In this document: positions 44,459 through 56,185 of the stretch, one piece after another
Position numbering within the stretch: the stretch's first letter is position 1
Layout: the number at the start of each line of letters is the position of its first letter
Origin: Alviniconcha marisindica
Lineage: Eukaryota; Mollusca; Gastropoda; Provannidae
Direction of reading: 5' to 3'
Length of the DNA stretch: 64,000 nt
Assembly: GCA_018857735.1 (NCBI GenBank)
Contig: JABMCL010002342.1
Coordinates: 387,501-451,500 of the forward strand
Made by a program: the position numbers and the translations under genes
The notes under the pieces: model-generated
What the model was told of the DNA's origin: nothing
The model's database searches: none
What the model saw: only the letters and a program-made list of their open reading frames with translations

Positions 44459-47400
44459 TCGAACTCGAACTCGAAACTTTATTTTCCAAGGATTGTAGTT
44501 TAGGTTCATTTAGACCTGTCTAACAACTAGTCCTTGCTAAACTACTGAATAAGTGAAACATGGAGAAACAATTATATGAAAACAAAAACAAAAAAACAAC
44601 AAACTTTAAAACTCGATTAATATTTAAACATGATAAACAATATACAAACAAATAAAATATAACACTACCCTATGAATAGTAATAAACATACAGGAACAGC
44701 AAAATCAGTGAAAATACTCTGAGATAGCAAGAGAACTCGAACTCGAACTCGAAAACTTTATTTTCCAAGGATTTTAGTATGGTTCATTTAGACTTGTCTA
44801 ACAACTGGTCCTTGCTAAGCTGTCGAATAAGTGAAAATTGGAGAAACAATTATATAAAAATAAAAATAAAAATGTTTTACAAACTCGATTAATATTTAAA
44901 CAGGATAAACAATATATAAACAAATAAAATATAATACTACCACTATTAATAGTAATAAACATACAGGAACAGCAAAATCATTGAAAATACTTTGAAATGA
45001 CAATGAATAAATAAGATGTATACATAGCAAAAATGGTGTTGACGTATCTCGCAATTATTTGTAAATCACGAAAACATAACATGGTTCAGTGGTACGTGTG
45101 TGTGTGTGTGTGGGGGGGGGAAGAAGAAAAAAAAAAAATGTTGATCAGATCATAAACCACAATGCTGCATTCACTCACACACAGACACACACACAGCGCG
45201 GTAGCAACAGTGAATCACTTTTCAGTGATGTGATAAACGATGATACCGGCATCTGTATAGCAAGCACTGGTCTACAGAGTAAAATGAGGGGGTTGGATTT
45301 GTGGGGGGGGGGGGGTTATAAGCTGTCTTATACGGTTGTGTTAAGGTGCTCACAGAGGTTTTTCTTGAAGGAGCTAGTGAGTGACATGATCTGAGGTGCA
45401 CTGGAAGACTATTCCAAAACAGGGCACCAGAAAAGGCCATGCTTGTTTTGAATAAATCTATTCTTGGCTTTGGTAACTGAAGGTAGTTGTTTCTGGAGCT
45501 AGAGTGGGGAGCTTTGTACAAGCTAGATATGTACACTGGCGCATTGTTGGTAAGTGCCCTATACATAAAAAGAGAGAGGGAGCATGTTCTACAAAAAGAA
45601 CCAAGGTTCCCTGTGTGCGTACACAAGCAAAAAGATCACACATGCACGTTAAAGATCACATAGTCCATGTCACAGCTTGGTGTATTACAGAAGCACCAAA
45701 AATAATCCAGCATGTACCAGAAGTGTCAAGAGTGTTCAAAATGTTGAAGCCGTACTGTATGTGGAAGAAGTGAACAGCTACGTGTTGAGAAGCCTAAGTT
45801 GAAGCCACATGGAATGAAGCCATGAACACCACAACTACCTGCTGTGCAGGCAGGAACAGAATACAGTAAGCTGCAGTCGAAGATCTGAATGAGCAAGACC
45901 CCAGGAACGGTCTGAGGAGGGAGGTGGAGCTGGGCTCTCACAGTGAGTTGGACTGTCTTTCGCTTCAGCTTTCAACAGCTGGTTTTCCAGACTCTGTCTC
46001 TGTGATTCTGTTCCGCATAGCTGTTAAAAGTGCCCCTTCCATGGCACAACCAGACTCTGTTCCTCACAGCTGTTTAAAGTGCCCCTTCAATGGCACAACC
46101 ATTTATCATTTTATGGCAGAGTTTGAAGACGGGTGCCGGAACGCGAGGCCTGGGATGCCACCCTTTGCATCACCCCGACACATTTGCCTGTGTTATGAGA
46201 CTATCAGGTTAATGCCACAAAGAAAGCAGCCACCCTGAGCATCGCCCCGACACATTTCAGTGGGGGGCTGGAGGTCATGATCATACTTACGTTCTGCTTT
46301 TTCATGGTGTCCAGAAAGTTGACAGCTCTGTCGTGGGATCCACCATCATTGAAAAACACAATGAGACAACACTGAAAGGAGAGAGAAGGAAAAAAAGCTC
46401 GTATATGTGTGAGTGTGCACAGCAGGTATGCATAGATCTGTATGAACCTGAAACATCTGTCTATAAGTATAACCAGTATTAAGTGTGCACAAAAAAACAA
46501 CCAACAAAAAAACACCCAGCAAACATTTACTTGCTTACTGAGGATGTACCTTTGGTGGAATTTATGTGCCTTGTATTTACCTGAATGCCAGGCGAGACTT
46601 ACAGTAGCCAATTCAGATCTTTGCAGTTGTGTTCATGTGATGTTTTTCAAGCACTGACTAACTACCTCTGTTTGTTGTTTCATAAAAACTGGTATTGCAC
46701 TCACATGTCAACAAGTATAAATACATGCATGAGAGCTCTGCACACTCTAACATGATTACAAACGCATGCGCGCACACACACACATGCACACACAAATACC
46801 CCCGCTTCCCATCCCCAATCCCCACACACATGTATGCAAACAGACACACCCATCCATGCTATAAAAAATTTTTTAAACTAAAACAATTTGACTGTCAGCT
46901 TTCAGAAACCAGATCATGCATGCACAAGGCTGAGAAGAATGCTTCTTTTAATCAAATGATACAAAACAGGCGCATTTGGGGGTAATTTTTCTTTTTCCAG
47001 CAACAGACAGACAAATAATACACTGACAGACAATGATAGGAATGAATGAAATTTGACCTACTTAACTTTCAGCTGGTGGAAAAAATCTTTTTCCTGTCCA
47101 CGCATACTATGCCACAAACTTATTAGCAACTGAGTAAGTCACAAACACTTTAAGCAACTAAACAAATCTGAAACAAGAATGACACGCAAAAAAACCATAG
47201 TTCAACCAAAAACAGATAAGTGGCTTAGCTCTCCATCTCATTTCTCACCGTTTAACTGTTGTTTTAAAAGTGTGATTTTGCAGCTTGATAAAGGGGAATT
47301 ACCCCCAAAATTCGGGTGCTGTGTTTTGTCCTAATAAATCGTGTTCTTTTGAACCTTTAACGTTTTCAGGCATTAAGCAACTCACAAACACATAAAGTAA

Positions 47401-49458
47401 CGAAGTCAGTGACACACATGCATGCGGACCCAGACCCGGACCCACCTCATCAAAGGGCTTGCGTCGCTGGCCCAGTGTCTGTGGCACGACGCTCTGTGCG
47501 GCGTCAGTGATGATCTGCACTGTGGAGAAGGGCTCCACTGTTGGCAATGGCACAAAGTCTTCCACCTTGGCATCCTGGAACAGCCATTGGGAGAACAGTC
47601 AGCGCCCATTGTTAAAAGACGTAAACACCAGCTGCCAGTTATTACTGGATTTTAACTCCTGGGAACCACACAGGGTCACCACAACATAAGCAAAACACCA
47701 CTGATCATAAATCAACACAGACCCAAAACTCTTCTCAGGTTTAAAATTATGCCCAAGTGTTACTGGATTTTAACTCCTGTGAACCCACACACAGTCAACT
47801 CAACATGAGCAAAACACCATCGCAAACCAACATAGATCCAAAACTCTTCTCATGCCTAAAACCATGTTACTGGATTTTAACTCCTGGGTACTACACACAG
47901 TCACCTCAACATGAGCAAAACACCATCAACCATAAATCAACACAGACCCAAAACTCTTTTGGTGTTTAAAACTATGCCCCAGTGTTACTGGATTTTAACT
48001 CCTGGGAGCCACACACAGTCACCTCAACATGAGCAAAACACCATCAATCATAAATCAACACATATCCAAAACTCTTCTCATGTTTAAAATTATGCTCAAG
48101 TGTTACTGGATTCTAACTCTAGTGAACCACACACCATCACGTGAGGATGAGGAAAACACCACTGACCATAAATCAACAGAGATCCAAAACTCTCATCCCC
48201 TTTAAAATTGTGCCCAGGTGTTGTCGCTTGAGGTGGGGGGTGAGGGGTAGCGGAGGGGGTGTAACAGGCTGGTGACCTCTATTGGCAAGCTTGCACTAGG
48301 CCCACTCCCATGTCAACTGAATCCAGGCGGGGATGCTTTTAGTGCCTAGGATCTTGGACAGGTCAGGATCATGATTGGTGTAAAACAGGGTGATAGTGGC
48401 CAATGGAGTAAGCCGGCAGGGTTAATTAATTAATTTGTTGTAGATAATTCTTATAATTACTTTTATTAGGACAGTAACTTTTAAGAGGGGGTCCTCGGGA
48501 AGTGGCAATTTTATGTGATATGCACTGCTTGATGCCAGTGGGATTTTTCATGTTTTTATCAATTAATGACTTTTTACCAGGATCTTTATTTGCTGTTGTT
48601 GTAATTTAATGTTTTATGATTGGGGTACTTGGGGTGTGATGAGTGTACTTGGCACCACAAAACATTCCCTGTACAATTGTGTTGACACTTGGCAATAACG
48701 TTGTATTGTACGGATGGATGGGCATGGTTGTAACAAACATATCACATTAGCCATGACATTCTATCCAGACACATCAATAAGACGCCGATAACAACAATGC
48801 CAACAGCCTGTTTGGGGATAGCCTCTCTTAATTTTGTCCTACCACCCCTAACTAGCCATGGACAAGGTCTATTGATTTTCTGTCGTTATTGTTGCTGCTG
48901 CTGCTGATATCCTCATCTCTTCAAACGGACAAACATTGCACTGACAAAAAATATACCCCCCCCCCCCCCTCCGAGAAGCCAGGATTAAACTTGGGCTTTA
49001 CTGTCCTGCATCCCTGTGCCTTTAATACCAAACATGTAGAGAGACGCCAGGATTAACCTGGGCTTTACTGTCCTGCATCCCTGTGCCTTTAATACCAAAC
49101 AAGTAGAGAGAAGCCAGGATTAAACTTAGGAAAAGTACTAAAGAACCTAACTGTACTCTTGTCTGAGTTATCACCAAAATGAAAAATGAAAGACTGAAAA
49201 AAAAACTGAGAGGAGTTCCTGTTTTATTAACCAATATATATTTATGGCAGCCAAAAGCACTGAAGCACCTGACTGTACTCGTCTCCAAGTTTTTACTAAG
49301 CTGTGGCCTAATAAAGACCAAAAAACAAAGCAAACGAAAACCTGAGATAGTTCCTGTTTTATTAACCGATATATTGGGTAGACAGAAGCACGCAAAAGCC
49401 TGATTGTACTCTTGTCCGGGTTTTCACAAAGCTGAGATGGCAAAACTGTGGCCTAACA

Positions 49459-49540
<82 letters not shown>

Positions 49541-52500
49541 TGCACATGCACACACACACACAAAAACAACACGCGTATGCACACACACAAACTGAAACAA
49601 AACCTGAGATAGTTCCTGTTTTATTAACCGAAATACTTGGCCAACAAAACCACAGAAGAACCTACCATGTTGCTGTTTTTGTTCCCACCCAGCATTAAGA
49701 CTGGACTCACCACCACCCGCTAGCAGAGTCAGGTTCTGCATGCGAGCCTACTCCCCTGCATGCACTGTACATATCTATGTTTATAAATTATATGTTAAAA
49801 GAAAAAAAAGGTCATGCAGTGAAACCTGACATCAGTGCCCTCTCTCCCTGTTTCTGTTTTGAGATTTGGGGCCAGCTGACCTCAGACGTTTTATTTTGCC
49901 AGGATGCAACATTCACCTCCTTCAGGGTGAATTCACTATCACCGCCAGGACCAAATATTCACCTCCTTTAGGTGAATGCACTATCAGTATCACTGCCAGG
50001 ACCCAACATTCACCATCTTCAGGTGAACTCACCATCACTGCCAGTGCCAGACCCAACATTCACCATCTTCAGGTGAATTCACTATCACTACCAGGACCCA
50101 ACATTCACCATCTTCAGGTGAATTCACTATCACTGCCAGGACCCAATATTCACCATCTTCAGGTGAATTCAATATCACAGTATCAGTACCACATCACATC
50201 ATTTGTACAGCTCTCTAGACACATCCCCTTCAGGTATGCTGACCTCTCTGTATTGATTTCTTTCTCTTTTTTTTTTTTTTGGGGGGGGGGGGGGGGGAGG
50301 GGATATAAAAGTGCTCTGAAAGAAAGTGCACAATAGATGACCTGACAGCTCACCGAATGAAAGCATGAAACAAATTCCTAAACAACTCTGATTAAAAAAA
50401 CACTCCCCACTCCAGCTGCTGTATTATACTAAGACCCTTCCGTCTACCCAGTGTCTAATGGAAAAGATGATCACGACCCTGAGAGGTGCCACTGTGCCAA
50501 CGCCATTTGCAACGGCACCAGTGCAGCCAAGACTCTGGCTGCCACTCAACCCTTCCACAGGAATAGTAATCCATTTCATTCCTGCCTGGGGGACATGTTG
50601 CCTTAATTCTGCAAAACCATTAACATACATATCTCTCTTTCTGGTCTGCTATCAAAACAAGGCGCCGGCACGCAGCTGCACAGTTTCTGGTGGGTGTAAT
50701 AGGGTCAGAGGAGCTGAGTGTTTAAATCAGATGGTCAGGCCATGTCACTGTCGCTTCGCGGCCACAATGCTTCACTGCAGTGTAAATTAACACAAACAAC
50801 AATAGGATGGTCTGGCCACACCCGTCACAGTTGCTTCACAACCACAGTGTTTCACTGCAGTGTAAATGAACACAAACAACAATCAGATGGTCTGGCCACA
50901 CGTGTCACAGTTGCTTCACAAACACAGTGTTTCACTGCAGTGTAAATGAACACAAACAACAATCAGATGGTCTGGCCATGTCATAGTCACTTTATGGCCA
51001 CAGTGCTTCACTGCAGTGTAAAATTAGCACAAACAACAATCAGATGGTCTGGCCATGTTACAGACATTTCACAGCCACAGTGCTTCACTGCAGTATAAAT
51101 CAACACAAACAACTATCAGATGGTTTGGCCACACATGTCACAGTTGCTTCATGGCCACAGAATTTCACTGCAGTGTAAATTAACACAAACAACTACTAGT
51201 ATACTGTTATTCGCACAAGTTTAACCTATTCCCTGCCCCCAGGATGTCACAGGACATCTTTGGCAGAGTACTTCCCAGGAGCTCATAGGAATGTGTGTGT
51301 GTGTGTGTGTGTGTTGTGTGTGTGTGTGTGTGTGTGCACGTGTGTGCATATGTGTAAGTAAGTAAGTTGGTTTTACGCCCAGTCAACCGGTACGGTTATA
51401 TCAGGGCGATTGCATATGTGTGTTGTATTAATACTATTATTATAAGTATATAACTGTATATCATTTTTAGGGCAGGTATGAGTGAGTTTTTTTGTGTTAG
51501 TTTGGTATGTTGTTGTATAATAATAGTTTTGTATTATTATGTTATAGCACTGAAAAAATTGTATTACATGCAGTGCTTATGATGTATAATTTATATATAT
51601 GGATTTACACCATACAAATAACAGTTTGACTGACTGACTGACTTCCTGTTTGAATTCTGATTTGGGTAATCTCCATGGAGGAAGTCAGAAATTTCTGGGT
51701 CATTTTAAATCCATTTCGGGTCACAAATATCACCAGTACACAGATTCGCCCTTTTTGAGCCTGGATAATGGAGTAAGTTAGAATATAGCTTTACGTGATT
51801 CACCTTAATTATGCCTAGTTTTTGATTTTTCATTTCATTCAGCTTCATTTTTGACACTCCACTTCTACCACAAGTGACACAGTCATGTAACATGAACCAG
51901 TCAATGGGACTTTCACTTGCAATTTAATGACTTGCATTATAACATATATATATATCTTTGAGCTTGACTGCACATTAGGTATCAAGGATTGATAATCAAC
52001 CTACATCCAGCTCCAATGCCATATATATATATACATGCCCATCAGTCAGAACATTCTTTTGGGCAAATTACACCCACAATATGTAACATGCACCTATGGC
52101 CAACATACTTCATTAGAGTCATCTCAAACAATGAGCTAACCAATCTCCAGTTGGGATTTTTTTAATTTTCTAAAAATATATTTTCTGAAGCTGAAGAGAA
52201 GCTACATACATTGAAGCACCAGCCCTGACTCCTGTAAGAGCTCAAATTGCTACTTAATCCCTCAGGGTACTTCCCTTTTAGCCAAAAAACAAACAAAATG
52301 AGAGAAGGTACCAGGGTTCAATGGACTGTACTGAAGTGGACGCAAATCACTCGTCTCTATTGCAAGGCCTTTCTAATTTCTGCCTTTTTAGTCCATCACT
52401 GAGTTACTTATTTCTTGGATTTTAACATCCCTGTCAACCACACTGGGTCACCTCATGATGAACTGCACATTAAAAAATTATTTTACACCAGTTCAAAACA

Positions 52501-54568
52501 CAACTTCACAAGTCACTAAATCTCAAGTCAAAAGCTGGATCACAGATATGGACACAACGCAGCTAACTGCAAACATGAAAAAGTCTAAAACAGCCAATAA
52601 CAAGCAGATGTACGTATCAGTATTACATCTGGAGACCCATTCCATGCTTTAAAGGGAGAACATTTGCCAGCTTTGGGCTCTCAACAGAGAGGGCCTTAGT
52701 TCCTGCATCTGCAGCACCCCACTGTGAGGAGTTCATTACTGAACATTATGTTTTCCCAGTATTTGTCAACCATAATGTGACAGGCAACGTGAACAGTGAT
52801 TCGGATTTCTACTGTCTGTCATTTGATGAACCGTGATTTGGATTTCTACACTCTGTCATTTGATGACTGGGATTTAGCCTATGAGCATGACCCTCATGGT
52901 TGGCTGGGCATCGAAAACGTCAAGAATCAATTGTCACTGTTGCTTTCAAGGGACCGTGCCTTAACGTCTGTCCAACACACAGAGAACATTTATCCAAATT
53001 CTGTGAACGGATCTAGCATTTGGGGACAAGACAGCTTAAAATCACTTCTGCATACATCAGTCTTATATATATATATCATGAAATCTCAAGGGCATGGAAG
53101 AGGCTGAAGTACTTTAAAGACCATTTTTCAAACATATCAAAATAGTAGGGTTTGGAAGCTTTCAGTTTCCCACTCTCAAAGACAGGCTTTCCCACTCTCA
53201 AAGGCTGGCCTTCCCACTCTCAAGACAGGCTTTCCCACTCTCAAAGGCTGGCTTTCCCACTCTCAAGACAGGCTTTCCCACTCTCAAAGGCTGGCTTTCC
53301 CACTCTCAAGACAGGCTTTCCCACTCTCAAAGGCTGGCTTTCCCACTCTCAAAGGCTGGCTTTTCCATTCTCAAAGGCTGGCTTTCCCACTCTCAAAGGC
53401 TGGCCTTCCCACTCTCAGTCTCAAAGACAGGCCTTCCCACTCTCAAGATAAGCTTTCCCACTCTCATACAACAGGGCTCTCAAAGAGTGGCTTTCCCACA
53501 CTCAAAGACAGGATTTCTCACTCATAAAAACAACAACAGGAGCTCTATTTCAGACAACTGCCTAAACAGTACCATGCCTGCTGGAGTTAAGTCCAACGTT
53601 CAACAGTCATTAACACTGGACAATGACACCTTTGATAGTGATCCGTACGCCAATGGAACCCCATTATTATGAAAGTTCATGTTGTCAGGAGGCCAACCCT
53701 CTCTTAATTTTATACTGAGACCAGCTTTTTCTCTGAAACCTCTCCTTTCACATTTCCATCTAATGAACCCCGTCCCTGAAACCACTTTTGCTCAATATTT
53801 AGGGTGGTCTTCAGGCATTTGGGGATGGTCTCAAAAGAGGGGATTTAAAAGCAGTCTTAAAGGATTTTAGGGTGGTCTTAAAAGGGATTTTAGGGTGGTC
53901 TTAATCAAAACAATTCAAGGTAGCCTTAAAAGGAGGCCTTAAAAGACAGATTTTTTCTTTTTTTTCCTTTTTTTGTCTAGAAAGATGGGGTGGGGGTTGT
54001 TTTGTTTTATGGTGGCCTTAAAAGACAGGATCTAAGGTGGTCTTAAAATGTGGAGTTTGTAGTCTTAAATGAGGCAATTTTTGTCATCTAAAAGAAGGGA
54101 TTTTAGGGTGGTTTAAAAGAAGGGATTTTAGGGTGACCTTAAAAAGGGAGATCCACTGGACACACAAACAAAACAGAAGGAAATAAGCTTCTGCTGTACA
54201 AACCGACTTCTTGTGACGCTGAACTCAGCGGCCAACAAAGAATGTCAGTAAATGATGTTGCGGCAGACACCGAAGCAACAGAAACAGCACGGCACACAGG
54301 AAAGCCTCTTTCTACAGCTAGATACGATACAGAACGTCAGAATGCAAAAGCCTCCCTCACCTCTGGCAGGAATGAGAAGTTGGCGGCCTCTTCTGGCACT
54401 GGTGTGAAGTCATGAATATTACTCCAGTTGTTGTTGAATATGCTCAAGCCCGAGGCCTTGAACTGTGCTGTAAAAGACACATATTATCGCAAATCAAAAG
54501 CCAAAAATATTTATCATGCATGCATGCACATACAAAAAGACACACACATACATGTGTATGCATGCAGC

Positions 54569-54629
<61 letters not shown>

Positions 54630-55857
54630 GCTGACACACATAAACATGCACTTATACGTGTGGGTAAAAGATGCTTAAACAAAGCATAATATTGCAAATA
54701 TATGCCCAAAGTAATTGCAACATACACATACACAAGCATACATACATGTACGTATCAATGTGCATAGCAAAGATAATAATAAAAAATCCAGAGCCATTAT
54801 TTTACTGCATAGTTTATGAAAAATAAGATGAAGAAATTTGTCCTCCTAAATATTTCTTGTGATCACTGCTCTCTCTTCTTTCTTATTTATGCTAAACAAT
54901 AGAAAAGCTGCATCATGGTTCAGCTACCTAAGCTGATAAATCCTGCATGTGCAATCCTATTCCTACGTAATAAAAAATCAACTGCTACTTGTATGATGGA
55001 GTTGCTGATCTAACTCACCTTGATGATGTGACCTTGGTGGAGTTCATCTACTCTGTATTTACTTCCATGGCAAGTTAATGAGCTACATGACCTTGAAGAT
55101 GTGACCTTGGAGGAGTATATATATCTACCTTGTATTTACTTGGATAGTGAGTTAACAATCATACATGACCTTGAAGGATGTAACATTGTACATTATCTAC
55201 CCTGTATTTACTTGTATGGTGATTTAATGATCTACATGACCTTGAAGATGTGACCTTGGCAGCGTTTATCTTATCTACCTTGTATTTACTTGTAAATCAT
55301 CTACATGACCTTGAGCTAATCATCTACATGACCTTGAGGATGTGACCTTGGAAGAGTATATCGACCTTGTATTCGTATGTATGGCGACTTAATAATCTAC
55401 ATGACCTAGAGAATGTTCGGAGGAGTTTATCCACCTTGTATTTATTTATAATAGTAGTTTGTTGACCTACCTCATCCTGAGGACGTGACCTTGGTGGAAT
55501 TCATCTGTTGCGTATTTACTTGCATGGTGAGCTAACGTTATCACCTCAAGGACGTGACCTTGGAGGAGTTTCTCTACTGTACATGCTTGTAAGATTACAG
55601 ACACAGAGCTTCGGTAAACCCTGAGTGTTCTCTTAGTGACAAATCCAGACAGAGGAAGGGGTTCTTAAAACAAGTAAAGTATGTATCAGTGATCTCAGAA
55701 TTCAGCTGACTCTGGTATCTAACAAGTGCTCTGAGGCAATGTCTACAATCAGCAACATCAGTTCCGAATCCCAAAACGTTCTACACACACACTCGCATTT
55801 GCATGCATACACGCACATACATGCACACACACACACACACACACACACACACCATGT

Positions 55858-55918
<61 letters not shown>

Positions 55919-55958
55919 CACACACACACACAAACACACACATGCACACACACACATG

Positions 55959-56016
<58 letters not shown>

Positions 56017-56115
56017 TAATAATAACAATGTACTCTTTTATGTGCTATTCTCCAAATTGGAGCACATAGCCCATCACAAAGCAAAGAACAAACACAGTCA
56101 AAATAAACTTCCATG

Positions 56116-56185
<70 letters not shown>

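Noticed and set aside
52796..53107. 103-codon plus-strand open frame
   Set aside because: It is made of a local duplication and a dispersed module I copy in an RP2 intron, on the strand opposite to the gene, with no conserved motif.
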